Positions 35,735 to 44,085 of a stretch of 64,000 nt of DNA are shown here, piece after piece. Source of the stretch: JBCBGF01 sp038526915 (lineage in GTDB: Bacteria > Pseudomonadota > Alphaproteobacteria > Rhodobacterales > Rhodobacteraceae); contig JBCBGF010000005.1 in the NCBI GenBank assembly GCA_038526915.1, forward strand, positions 1-64,000. Direction: 5' to 3'. The translations under genes were made by a program, and so were the position numbers. How positions within the stretch are numbered: the stretch's first letter is position 1; every line of letters begins with the position of its first letter. Under the pieces are notes generated by a model, which saw only the letters and a program-made list of their open reading frames with translations, was not told the origin of the DNA and did no database searches.

Positions 35735-36280
35735 GTGTCAGAGAAATTGAAGATGATCGCGGGGGAGCTCTACCGCCCTGGGGACGCCGAATTGGCGGCG
35801 GACCGCGCCCGCGCGCAAGGGCTCATGCGGCAATACAATGCGACGATTGTGGGTGAGCATGACTTGCGAGTCCCGATCCTTATGGAGCTTCTGGGCGGGA
35901 TCGGACCGGGGTCTGCTATTCGGAGCCCGTTTTACGTGGATTACGGCTATAACATCCACATCGGTAGGGATGTGTTTCTAAACTATGGCTGCACAATCCT
36001 AGATGTCTGCGAGGTTCGGATCGGGGATAGGGCCCAGATCGGGCCGATGACGCAAATCATCGCCGCCGATCATCCGCGCGACGCCGCGACCCGGGACGCA
36101 GGGCTAGAGAACGGCAAGCCCGTGACAATCGGTCGGAATGCCTGGATTGGCGGCAATGCCACGATCCTGCCGGGCGTCACGGTGGGCGACAATGCGATTA
36201 TCGGCGCAGGCGCGGTGGTCACGCGCGATGTTGCACCTGGTGTGACCGTCGCTGGAATACCCGCAAAACCCATTTCCTGA
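35735..36280 (+). CDS. maltose/galactoside O-acetyltransferase family protein
   Basis: The 181-residue protein is a left-handed beta-helix acetyltransferase. It opens with KMIAGELYRPGD, the hallmark N-terminus of Maa/LacA/NodL enzymes. Hexapeptide repeats run from about residue 75 (GYNIHIGRDVFLNYG) to GVTVAGIPAKPI. The catalytic His is in IIAADHPRD. It transfers acetyl from acetyl-CoA to a sugar hydroxyl; the natural sugar is not known. The GTG start is preceded by GGGAGG eight bases upstream. The 3' end overlaps a small gene on the opposite strand. Confidence 0.92.
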   Translation: MSEKLKMIAGELYRPGDAELAADRARAQGLMRQYNATIVGEHDLRVPILMELLGGIGPGSAIRSPFYVDYGYNIHIGRDVFLNYGCTILDVCEVRIGDRAQIGPMTQIIAADHPRDAATRDAGLENGKPVTIGRNAWIGGNATILPGVTVGDNAIIGAGAVVTRDVAPGVTVAGIPAKPIS

Positions 36281-36413
36281 GGAATTGCCCGCGCAGCTTG
36301 CTGGCCCGACGCAAATGAAAGTCGGCTTGCAAATTTGCAAAAGCCTCTTGCTCTTTACGATACTCAGATTTTGCGACTTCATGGATTTCGAGGGGTCTGA
36401 TGATGGGCATCAT
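36219..36413 (-). CDS. small 64-residue protein, unrecognised
   Basis: On the minus strand AAGGAG lies eight bases before ATG 36413, one of the best ribosome sites in the window. The encoded protein begins MMPIIRPLEIHEVAKSEYRK and is charged and helical (EQEAFANLQADFHLRR), with a basic C-terminus. I know no family. The last 62 bases run antisense to the end of the acetyltransferase gene, and that tail (RSHQVQHRA) looks less protein-like, so the true 3' end could have been altered. Probably a real small gene; function unknown. Confidence 0.5.
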   Translation of the reverse strand: MMPIIRPLEIHEVAKSEYRKEQEAFANLQADFHLRRASKLRGQFLRKWVLRVFQRRSHQVQHRA

Positions 36414-36500
36414 GGGACGTACTCCTTGTGAATTCAGCCAAGAGATACGCCCCAATCTCCGCCGGCAGGAGCCGCCAATGCCAAAGGACGACTTTCAAAA

Positions 36501-37337
36501 ATGAAAAACGCCAATGACTGGAGCGACTATGCGTACTTCGCCGCGATTGCCCGCAATGGCGGCTTGCAACGCGCAGCCGATGCGCTGGGGGTGAGCGCCG
36601 CGACGCTCAGCCGCCGGATGCGCAGCTTTGAGGGCCAGCTTGGGCGGCGGTTGTTTCAGCATGGTGCGGAAGGGTATGCGCTAACGGCGGATGGCCGCGC
36701 CCTGTTTGAACGGGCGCAGCGGATGGAGGCTGTCGCGGCCGAGATCGACCACTGGCGGGCCGAGGGCGATGGCCCGGTCTGCGTCAGGATCTCAGCCGGC
36801 ACCTGGACGGCCCGCGATCTGGCCCAGAACGTGAGCCGTTTCTGGCAACCGGCACAGACCTGGCTGCCGGAGTTTGTGCATTGCGACGAGATGATGGATA
36901 TCGCCCGGCGCGAGATTGATATCGGCATCCGCAACGCGCGGCCCACCCAACCCTGGCTGGCGGGCCAGCGTGTGGGCACAGTACGGTTCGCGGTCTATGC
37001 CACATCGCCAGACGTGACCGGGTGGATTGGGCCCGCGCATGGGATGACGATCACACCGTCGGTGCGCTGGCTGATCGACACCCATGGCGACCAGATTGTG
37101 ACCAAGGCCAACTGCCCACAACTGGCCGCATCCCTTGCCGTTGCGGGGATCGGGCGGGTCGTTTTGCCCCGGTTTGCCGGTGATAAGATGGCTGGGCTGA
37201 CGCGGCTGTCCGATGATATCGAGGAGCTGACGTCGGGGCAGTGGCTGATCAGCCACCAGGATGGTCGTAATGAACCGCCTGTGCGTGCCGCGCTCGATGC
37301 CTTGGCGGGATACCTGCAAAATCAGGACGCGGCTTGA
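36501..37337 (+). CDS. LysR-family transcriptional regulator
   Basis: A 278-residue regulator with the LysR-type helix-turn-helix (YFAAIARNGGLQRAADALG, SAATLSRRMRSFE) and a shortened effector domain. It is divergent from the small minus-strand gene and is followed 51 bases later by the IscA-type gene. No operator could be read. Its target is unknown; the small divergent gene is one candidate by position. Confidence 0.87.
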   Translation: MKNANDWSDYAYFAAIARNGGLQRAADALGVSAATLSRRMRSFEGQLGRRLFQHGAEGYALTADGRALFERAQRMEAVAAEIDHWRAEGDGPVCVRISAGTWTARDLAQNVSRFWQPAQTWLPEFVHCDEMMDIARREIDIGIRNARPTQPWLAGQRVGTVRFAVYATSPDVTGWIGPAHGMTITPSVRWLIDTHGDQIVTKANCPQLAASLAVAGIGRVVLPRFAGDKMAGLTRLSDDIEELTSGQWLISHQDGRNEPPVRAALDALAGYLQNQDAA

Positions 37338-37388
37338 GTTTCGCGGGCCGCGCTCCTACTTTAGCGATGTAAAGGCAAGGATAGACCA

Positions 37389-37766
37389 ATGTTTGGAATT
37401 CCCGGCAAACAAGCCGTTTCCATCACGCCCCGCGCCGCTGGGCAAATCGCCAAACTGATGGCCAAGGAAGGCCATGAGGGGTTGCGGATTGGCGTGAAGA
37501 AGGGCGGCTGCGCAGGCATGGAATACACCATGGACTATGTGGATGAGGTCGATCCGCTGGACGAAGTCGTCGAACAGGATGGCGCGCGGGTGATGATCGC
37601 GCCCATGGCGCAGATGTTCCTCTTCGGAACCGAGATCGACTATGAGGTCTCGCTTCTGGAAGCCGGGTTCAAGTTTCGCAACCCCAACGTGGTCGATGCC
37701 TGCGGATGCGGCGAGTCGATCAGGTTCAAGGATGTGGAAGACCTGGCCGCTGAACAGCCCAAGTAA
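37389..37766 (+). CDS. IscA/SufA-type iron-sulfur assembly protein
   Basis: The 125-residue protein belongs to the HesB/IscA group. It has the three conserved cysteines, Cys41 in KKGGCAGMEY and Cys105 and Cys107 in ACGCGESI, that bind iron or a cluster. A-type carriers deliver iron-sulfur clusters to target enzymes. No isc or suf partners are adjacent, so it may be a stand-alone carrier. tpiA starts 70 bases downstream, after a GC-rich hairpin. Confidence 0.92.
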   Translation: MFGIPGKQAVSITPRAAGQIAKLMAKEGHEGLRIGVKKGGCAGMEYTMDYVDEVDPLDEVVEQDGARVMIAPMAQMFLFGTEIDYEVSLLEAGFKFRNPNVVDACGCGESIRFKDVEDLAAEQPK

Positions 37767-37790
37767 CGCCCCCTGCCCTTGACGGGGGCG
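37767..37790 (+). other. GC-rich stem-loop between the IscA-type gene and tpiA
   Basis: CGCCCCC pairs with GGGGGCG around a ten-base loop just after the TAA. No T tract follows, so it is not a standard intrinsic terminator. It might shield the 3' end or partially attenuate reading into tpiA. Confidence 0.35.
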
Positions 37791-37836
37791 GACATGCCTG
37801 CAATCTCGCAACGCGTGGGAAACAGGAGACGGCGCG

Positions 37837-38592
37837 ATGCGGCAGAAACTGGCAGCAGGCAATTGGAAGATGCACGGAAGTGCGGCGGCGTTGTCCGAAG
37901 TTGAGGCGCTGATCTCAGCCCATCCCAAACCAGCCTGCCAAATGCTGATCTGCCCCCCTGCCACGCTGGTCGACCGTATGGCGCAAAAGGCCAAAGGAAG
38001 TTCATTGATGGTCGGCGGTCAGGACTGCCACTTTGAGGCCAAGGGCGCCCATACCGGCGACATCGCGGCATCGATGCTCGCGGATGCCGGGGCCAGCCAT
38101 GTGATCCTCGGCCATTCAGAGCGCCGCGCCGATCACGGTGAGAGCGATGAGACCGTGCGCGCCAAAACCCGCGCCGCTTGGGACGCGGGCCTGGTTGCGA
38201 TTGTCTGTGTGGGCGAAACGTTGGGCGAACGCGAGGCGGCCAACACATTGGAAATCGTCGGCGGCCAACTGGCAGCCTCGATCCCCGATGCGGCGACGGG
38301 GCTGAACCTTGTGGTGGCTTATGAGCCGGTCTGGGCGATCGGCACCGGCCTGACACCGACGTCGGATCAGATCGGCGAAGTGCATACATTTATCCGCAGC
38401 CGCCTCGAACAGCGCTTTGGGCCCGGCGTCGCCCGCTCCGTTCGCCTGCTCTATGGCGGATCGGTCAAACCCTCAAACGCCGATGAGATCTTTGCCGTCG
38501 GCGATGTCGATGGCGCCCTAGTCGGCGGGGCCTCGCTAACCGCGGCCGATTTCGGCGGAATCGTTGCCGCGCTGGGCGCCAGCGGTGGCTGA
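37837..38592 (+). CDS. tpiA: triosephosphate isomerase
   Basis: TpiA interconverts dihydroxyacetone phosphate and glyceraldehyde 3-phosphate. The 251-residue TIM barrel has Lys11 in AGNWKMHG, His93 in LGHSERR, and Glu163 in VAYEPVWAIGTG. The phosphate loop is YGGSVKP. The start ATG follows GGAGACGGCGCG. Its last eight bases overlap the start of an iron-type ABC permease. Confidence 0.97.
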   Translation: MRQKLAAGNWKMHGSAAALSEVEALISAHPKPACQMLICPPATLVDRMAQKAKGSSLMVGGQDCHFEAKGAHTGDIAASMLADAGASHVILGHSERRADHGESDETVRAKTRAAWDAGLVAIVCVGETLGEREAANTLEIVGGQLAASIPDAATGLNLVVAYEPVWAIGTGLTPTSDQIGEVHTFIRSRLEQRFGPGVARSVRLLYGGSVKPSNADEIFAVGDVDGALVGGASLTAADFGGIVAALGASGG

Positions 38593-40279
38593 CACCTCGG
38601 CCTCAGGGGTACGATCCCAAACGATCTCGGTCGTTGGGATCCTGCGCGCGGGGGCCCTTGTGGCGGCGGGCATCTGCCTTTTGCCGATGCTGGCGGTGGT
38701 TCTGGCCGCCTTGCTGGGCGGGACCGAGACGCTGGAGCATTTGGCCCAGACCGTTCTACCGCGCTACACATTGGCCACGCTGCAACTCGTAGTTTTGGTG
38801 GCCCTGGGAACCATGGCCATCGGCACGAGTGCCGCATGGCTTGTCACCATGACGCGGTTTCCCGGCGTCCGGCTGTTTGAAATCGCGTTGGCCCTGCCGC
38901 TGGCCTTCCCGGCCTATGTGCTGGCCTACGCCTACACCGATTTGCTGGATCACCCGGGCATCGTGCAGACGACATTGCGCGACATCACCGGCTGGGGACC
39001 GCGTGACTACTGGTTCCCCGAGGTGCGCAGCCTGCCCGGTGCCGCGATCATGCTGATCCTGGTCCTCTATCCTTACGTCTACCTGCTGGCGCGGGCCGCG
39101 TTTCTGCAGCAATCCGCCACCGCCTATCTCGCCGCGCGGGCGCTGGGAACGAGTGCTTGGTCGGCTTTCTTTCGCGTCAGCCTGCCGATGGCCCGCCCCG
39201 CAATTGCCGCTGGCACGCTCTTGGCCGTTATGGAAACCATCGCGGATTTCGGGACGGTCGCCTATTTCGGCGTCCAGACCTTTGCGACCGGCATCTACCA
39301 GGCCTGGTTTTCCATCGCTGATCGGGGGGGTGCTGCGCAACTTGCCTGCGGGCTACTGGCCTTTGCCTTGCTGATCGCGGTGCTTGAGCGGATGCAGCGC
39401 GGTGCCGCCCGACACCATTCCACCGGGGCCCGGTTCGAACGGATGGCCCCGTCGGAGCTGTCGGGGCGGCGCGCGGTCGGGGCCATTCTGCTCTGCGGTC
39501 TGCCGGTTCTGTTTGGCTTTGTGATCCCGGTGATCGCCCTGACCGAGATGGCCATGGGATCCGAGCAAGACCTGCTGTCCCCGCGCTATCTCGGCTTCAT
39601 TCAAAACTCGATCACCCTGGCCGGGATTGCGGCCCTGGTTACCGTGGCCGCGGCGGTTCTCATCGCGTTTTACCAGCGCCTGCAACCGGGCCGGATCTCC
39701 ACCGGCGCGGCACAGATCGCGCGGATTGGCTATGCCGTCCCAGGCGGTGTGATCGCAATCGGGCTGATCGTGCCGTTCGCGGCGTTCGACAATGCGCTGG
39801 ATGCCTTCATGCGCGAGAGCTTTGACGTCAGCACCGGCCTTTTGATCACGGGGTCGATCTGGCTTCTGATCATCGCCTATCTGGTGCGGTTCATGGCTGC
39901 GGCGCTGGGGGCCTATGACGGTGGCCAGGCGACGATCCACACCAACATGGATGCGGTTGCCCGAACCCTCGGCCACGGGCCTGCGTCGATGCTGCGCCGG
40001 GTCCATCTGCCGATCCTCCGCCCCTCGGTTCTGACGGCGGCGCTGATCGTTTTTGTCGACGTGATGAAAGAGCTTCCGGCGACGCTAATCCTGCGCCCCT
40101 TCAACTATGACACGCTGGCGGTGCAGGCCCACCGGCTAGCCTCGGATGAGCGATTGTCAGGCGCCGCAGTGCCCAGCCTGGTGATCGTCGCCGTGGGGCT
40201 GTTGCCCGTCATTCTGGTGTGCCGGAGCTTGGGCAAACATCAGGCGGCAACCGCGCAGGGTCTGACGCCAGAGCCTTAG
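38585..40279 (+). CDS. iron(III)-type ABC transporter permease (FbpB-like)
   Basis: The 564-residue membrane protein is a fused two-domain permease with about 12 spans. EAA-type loops contain the ALGTSAWSAFFRVSLPMARPA and TLGHGPASMLRRVHLPILRPS patterns. This double permease is typical of FbpB/SfuB ferric-iron importers. No substrate-binding or ATPase gene is nearby, so its partners must be elsewhere. The GTG start at 38585 lies inside tpiA; no ribosome site is obvious, so translation is probably coupled. It ends four bases before the convergent rlmE. Confidence 0.87.
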   Translation: MADTSASGVRSQTISVVGILRAGALVAAGICLLPMLAVVLAALLGGTETLEHLAQTVLPRYTLATLQLVVLVALGTMAIGTSAAWLVTMTRFPGVRLFEIALALPLAFPAYVLAYAYTDLLDHPGIVQTTLRDITGWGPRDYWFPEVRSLPGAAIMLILVLYPYVYLLARAAFLQQSATAYLAARALGTSAWSAFFRVSLPMARPAIAAGTLLAVMETIADFGTVAYFGVQTFATGIYQAWFSIADRGGAAQLACGLLAFALLIAVLERMQRGAARHHSTGARFERMAPSELSGRRAVGAILLCGLPVLFGFVIPVIALTEMAMGSEQDLLSPRYLGFIQNSITLAGIAALVTVAAAVLIAFYQRLQPGRISTGAAQIARIGYAVPGGVIAIGLIVPFAAFDNALDAFMRESFDVSTGLLITGSIWLLIIAYLVRFMAAALGAYDGGQATIHTNMDAVARTLGHGPASMLRRVHLPILRPSVLTAALIVFVDVMKELPATLILRPFNYDTLAVQAHRLASDERLSGAAVPSLVIVAVGLLPVILVCRSLGKHQAATAQGLTPEP

Positions 40280-40282
40280 GCC

Positions 40283-40984
40283 TCAGCCGCGAAAGCCAGT
40301 CGCCACCACGAACTTTTCGGAACTGTCCGACCGGCTTGCGGGTGGTTTGACGTTGGCGACCGATTGAAAGCGTTGTTTGAGGGTTTTCTGAAGCTCCCCC
40401 TCGGCACCGCCGGCCAGCACCTTGGCGACAAAGGTGCCGCCGGGATCGAGGACATCAAACGCCAGTTCCGCCGCCGCCTCGCACAGCGCGATGATGCGTA
40501 GGTGGTCGGTCTGTTTGTGTCCAGAGGAGGAGGCCGCCATATCGGACATCACAACATCCGCAGGCCCGCCCAGCCATGCCTTGACCGCATCATCCGCCCC
40601 CTCATCCAGAAAATCGAGGACGTGCAGATCGGCCCCTGGGATCGGCTCAACCTCTTGCAGATCAATACCCAGCACGCGGCCTACCGCCTTTCCTGGCTTG
40701 TCGCCGAGGGCATTCACACGGCGCACGGCGACCTGTGACCACCCACCGGGCGCGCAGCCCAGATCGACCACCCGCGCGCCGGGGACCAGAAACCGGTACT
40801 TGTCGTCCAACTCCAGGATCTTGAACGCCGCCCTGCCCCGATAGCCCTCGTCACGTGCCCGTTTGACATACGGGTCGTTGAGCTGGCGTTCGAGCCAGCG
40901 GGTGGAACTGAGCTTGCGTCCGCGCGCGGTCTTGACCTTGACGCGCAAGTCACGCTGACCGCGCCCGCTGGTTTTCTTGGCCAT
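40283..40984 (-). CDS. rlmE: 23S rRNA (uridine-2'-O) methyltransferase
   Basis: RlmE (FtsJ) methylates U2552 of 23S rRNA late in large-subunit assembly. The 233-residue protein has a basic N-terminus, the SAM motif VDLGCAPGGWSQVA and the catalytic Lys55, Asp148, Lys188, Glu223 tetrad (in AAFKILE, SDMAAS, FVAKVL and SSEKF). It starts 21 bases after the Ppx-type gene on the same strand. Confidence 0.95.
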   Translation of the reverse strand: MAKKTSGRGQRDLRVKVKTARGRKLSSTRWLERQLNDPYVKRARDEGYRGRAAFKILELDDKYRFLVPGARVVDLGCAPGGWSQVAVRRVNALGDKPGKAVGRVLGIDLQEVEPIPGADLHVLDFLDEGADDAVKAWLGGPADVVMSDMAASSSGHKQTDHLRIIALCEAAAELAFDVLDPGGTFVAKVLAGGAEGELQKTLKQRFQSVANVKPPASRSDSSEKFVVATGFRG

Positions 40985-41005
40985 GGCCGGATCCTTCTTC
41001 TGGCC

Positions 41006-42118
41006 TCAGTACGGGCCGTCTTCCAGCACGCCATCGGCCGACATCTGGGCATAGAGCAACCCTTCGCGCAGCCCACGATCCGCAACAGACAGGCGATCGG
41101 TCGGCCAGATCCGCAACAGCGCCTGCAAGATCGCCGCGCCCGACATGATCAGCGCCTGCCGATCGCGTCCGATGCGGGGATCGTTCCGGCGGCCCGATGG
41201 CCCCAGGGCCAGGTATTCGCGGATCACCGCATCGATCTGGTCCGAGGTCATGCGCAGCCCGTCCACCTTGTTGCGGTCGTAGCGGCGCAAGCCCAGGTGA
41301 CTGGCAGCCACGGTCGTGATGGTGCCGGAGGTGCCGATGATCTGAAACCCTTCGCGGGTCTGCTCATTCTGGTAGGGCGAAAAATCCGCCAGGTTTTCCT
41401 CAAAAAACCAGCTCATCAGGGCAAAGCGCGCCGCGTCGTCGCGCACATCGTCGAACTGTTCCCGCAAGGTCGCGACGCCCAGGGGAACGGAGATCCAGTC
41501 CACCACCCGCGCCCCAGGAAACGGAGAATCATCGCCCTTGAAGCCCGAATGCAGCCGCATGATCGCGCGCGGGCGTTCGACGCGCGGAACACGCGTCAGA
41601 TCGATCCACACCAGCTCGGTCGAGCCGCCGCCGATATCGACGACGAGCAGTTGGTCGGTCTTCGTGGATACCAGAGGAGCGCAGGAAATGACGGCCAACC
41701 GCGCCTCTTCCTCGGTCTCGATAATCTCCAGCTCAAGCCCGGTTTCACGTTCGACATAGCCGATGAATTGGGCGGCATTACTCGCGCGTCTGCAGGCCTC
41801 GGTTGCCACCAGCCGCATCCGGCGAACTTCGTGCTTTTTCAGCTTGCTCTGGCAAATCCTTAAAGCCTGCACCGTGCGCTGCATCGACCCGCGCGACAGC
41901 CGCCCGCTTGTTTCCAATCCATGGCCCAATTGCACGGATTTCGAGAAACTGTCGACGACATGGAACTGATTGCCCTTGGGCTGGGCAATCAGCATGCGAC
42001 AGCTGTTCGTGCCCAGATCCAACGCAGCATAGAGCCCATTGGGATCGGGCGATTGCAGCGCGGCGCGCTCGACCGGTTTCGGGAACGCGCCCGCACCATC
42101 GGGACGCTCGGGCGGCAT
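41006..42118 (-). CDS. Ppx/GppA-family phosphatase
   Basis: The 370-residue protein has the actin-like phosphate loop LDLGTNSCRML near residue 40, the VVDIGGGSTELVW second loop, and IIGTSGTITTVAA. The family hydrolyses polyphosphate or guanosine pentaphosphate. Without the long C-terminal domain it resembles the short alphaproteobacterial form. ATG 42118 has GGAGGG five bases upstream; the upstream in-frame TTG falls inside that site and is rejected. It is followed by rlmE. Confidence 0.9.
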   Translation of the reverse strand: MPPERPDGAGAFPKPVERAALQSPDPNGLYAALDLGTNSCRMLIAQPKGNQFHVVDSFSKSVQLGHGLETSGRLSRGSMQRTVQALRICQSKLKKHEVRRMRLVATEACRRASNAAQFIGYVERETGLELEIIETEEEARLAVISCAPLVSTKTDQLLVVDIGGGSTELVWIDLTRVPRVERPRAIMRLHSGFKGDDSPFPGARVVDWISVPLGVATLREQFDDVRDDAARFALMSWFFEENLADFSPYQNEQTREGFQIIGTSGTITTVAASHLGLRRYDRNKVDGLRMTSDQIDAVIREYLALGPSGRRNDPRIGRDRQALIMSGAAILQALLRIWPTDRLSVADRGLREGLLYAQMSADGVLEDGPY

Positions 42119-42217
42119 ATCGCCCTCCAAATTTCAGGTTGGATCTATGCTAGGCATCGGCGAACTCTCGCGCAAGGGCGGTGATGGCCCGGGGGCGCAA
42201 AGACGCGGTGCGTGGGG

Positions 42218-43333
42218 TCAGGGATAGGCCGCTGGGGCGTCGTAGCCGTAGAGCCAGTCAAACCGGCGCAGGGCCCGTTCCGGGGCCAGGGCATTCACCG
42301 CCCGCAGTGCGGTGTGCGCGGCCATCTGGCTCAGACCTTCCAGGTGGTAGTTTCGCGCATTGGCGTTGGCCGCCTCGATCGCCCGGGTAACCCGATCCTG
42401 TCGTGCGGCTTGATAGGCGGCAAAGGCCTCGGCCGGGGACGGCCCGTCCATATGCGCGGCCAGAACCCAGGCGTCTTCCAGGGCCATGTTGGCACCTTGC
42501 GCCAGAAACGGCAGGGTCGGATGGGCGGCGTCGCCCAGGATGACGTTTTTGTCGTCATGCCACCGCGCCGCGACCTCATGCCGGAAGAGGCCCCACAGAT
42601 AGACCTCGTCAATCTGTGCCAGCCACTCTGGCACCGGGCCGCCAAACTCCGCGAAAGCCGCGCGCACGGCGGCGGGATCATCGCGATGGTTCCAGCCGGC
42701 GTCGGCCCAGATCCCGCGTTCTTCGACCGCCACGATGTTGCGCAAACCGTTGGCCAGAGGATAGCTCACCAAATGGCGACCTGGGCCCATGAAGACCTCG
42801 GCCACCGGTTCTGACCCAGCATCCGGGATCAGCGCGCGCCAGGCCACCTGCCCGGTGAAAAAGGGCGTCTCATCCCCATTGAGCGCCGTCCGGAAGCGTG
42901 ACCGCCATCCGTCGGCGGCGACAACGACACCTGCCGACTCGCCCGGTTCAAGGGGCGTGCCCATTTCGAACTCGACATCCGTGTCAAAGGCCCCGCGGGC
43001 CAGAACCTCGATCAGGCGGGCGCGATGGACAAAGTAGTAGTCGCCCGGTGCACCGGTCAGATCCAGATGCAGGACTTCGCGGCCCGTGCGTCCATCGCGC
43101 AGGATCACACCTTCGGAACGGAGCGCGACCGCGCGCAGCTGATCCCCCAGGCCCAGCGCATCTATCACGCGCATCCCGTTGGGGCTGAGTTGGATTCCCG
43201 CACCCACTTCGCCAATCTCCCCGCGCCGTTCGCACAGGTTCACTTCGGCCCCGCGCAGGCCCAAGGCCCGGGCCACGGCCAGACCGGCCACCCCGGCACC
43301 CACAACGGTGACTGGAAGATCAAGCAGTGTCAT
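42218..43333 (-). CDS. FAD-dependent monooxygenase (salicylate-hydroxylase-like)
   Basis: A 371-residue flavoprotein of the PHBH family. It has the Rossmann dinucleotide site VVGAGVAGLAVARALG, the DG motif VVAADGWRSRFR, and the FAD ribityl motif GDAAHPTLPFLAQGANMALEDA. Such enzymes hydroxylate aromatic rings with NAD(P)H and oxygen; sequence cannot tell the substrate. A Met three codons upstream (43342) is also possible. It is a separate unit from the flanking phosphatase and dksA genes, all on the minus strand. Confidence 0.87.
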   Translation of the reverse strand: MTLLDLPVTVVGAGVAGLAVARALGLRGAEVNLCERRGEIGEVGAGIQLSPNGMRVIDALGLGDQLRAVALRSEGVILRDGRTGREVLHLDLTGAPGDYYFVHRARLIEVLARGAFDTDVEFEMGTPLEPGESAGVVVAADGWRSRFRTALNGDETPFFTGQVAWRALIPDAGSEPVAEVFMGPGRHLVSYPLANGLRNIVAVEERGIWADAGWNHRDDPAAVRAAFAEFGGPVPEWLAQIDEVYLWGLFRHEVAARWHDDKNVILGDAAHPTLPFLAQGANMALEDAWVLAAHMDGPSPAEAFAAYQAARQDRVTRAIEAANANARNYHLEGLSQMAAHTALRAVNALAPERALRRFDWLYGYDAPAAYP

Positions 43334-43398
43334 GGCATCCACGTAACACGCAACTGGGCCAGTTTTAGGGCAAAAACTGCCCAGAAATGGAAACGAAA

Positions 43399-43428
43399 AG
43401 CGCCGGAACCGCTTGGGGTTCCGGCGCT
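43399..43428 (-). terminator. terminator downstream of dksA
   Basis: On the minus strand AGCGCCGGAACC (43428-43417) and GGTTCCGGCGCT (43410-43399) form a 12-bp stem around a six-base loop. It is followed by TTTTCGTTTCC. Position, 52 bases past the dksA stop, and the U-rich tail fit an intrinsic terminator on that strand. Confidence 0.75.
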
Positions 43429-43480
43429 CCCTCCTCCTCCCAAAGAAGGGTCGGACATCGCAGCCGCCAAGCTTCGATGT

Positions 43481-43954
43481 CTAATCGTCGCGATGCACCT
43501 TCTCGCGGCGCTCGTGACGTTCCTGAGCCTCAAGGCTCAGGGTTGTTGTCGGACGCGCGACAAGCCGTTTCAGCGAAATCGGCTCACCCGTATCCTGACA
43601 GTATCCAAATTCCCCCTCATCAATCCGGCGCAGGGCAGAATCGATTTTCGCCACCAGTTTGCGCTGTCTGTCGCGGATACGCAACTCAAGCGCGCGGTCG
43701 GTTTCTTCACTCGCGCGGTCAGCGATATCGGGGATGTTGCGGGTGCCGTCCTGGAGGCCGGCAATGGTGGTTTTGCTTTCGCTCAGAAGGTCGTTCTTCT
43801 GGCTCATAAGCTCGCGGCGGAACCATTCGAGCTGGCGGTCGTTCATGAATGGTTCGTCTTCGGCCGGACGATAATCGTCGGGCAGGAAAACTTCAGCCTT
43901 CATTTCAGTTCCCTTTGTCGTGGCGGCGGTCGCGGTCGAACGAATTTCACTCAT
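43481..43954 (-). CDS. dksA: RNA polymerase-binding transcription factor DksA (single-cysteine form)
   Basis: DksA binds the secondary channel of RNA polymerase and, with ppGpp, retunes stress and rRNA promoters. The 157-residue product has the coiled-coil tip motif Asp76-xx-Asp79-x-Ala81 in PDIADRASEE. Its zinc-finger region keeps only one cysteine (Cys119 in FGYCQDTGEP), the other three positions being Thr, Ser and Ala. ATG 43954 has AAAGGAGG five bases upstream. A second in-frame ATG at 43903 (MKAEVFLPDDY) has AAGGGA and matches family N-termini, so both may be used. Confidence 0.9.
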   Translation of the reverse strand: MSEIRSTATAATTKGTEMKAEVFLPDDYRPAEDEPFMNDRQLEWFRRELMSQKNDLLSESKTTIAGLQDGTRNIPDIADRASEETDRALELRIRDRQRKLVAKIDSALRRIDEGEFGYCQDTGEPISLKRLVARPTTTLSLEAQERHERREKVHRDD

Positions 43955-44085
43955 ACGCGCCTCCTTTGAGCGGGGACATACCGCAAGGCTGGAAGCTTGT
44001 CACTAGGTGATCTCGGCTTATTGAAGACCCGATGGGGCCGCGCTATCGTAAAGTGCAAGACAGGCCCTATTGCATTGGAAACTTC

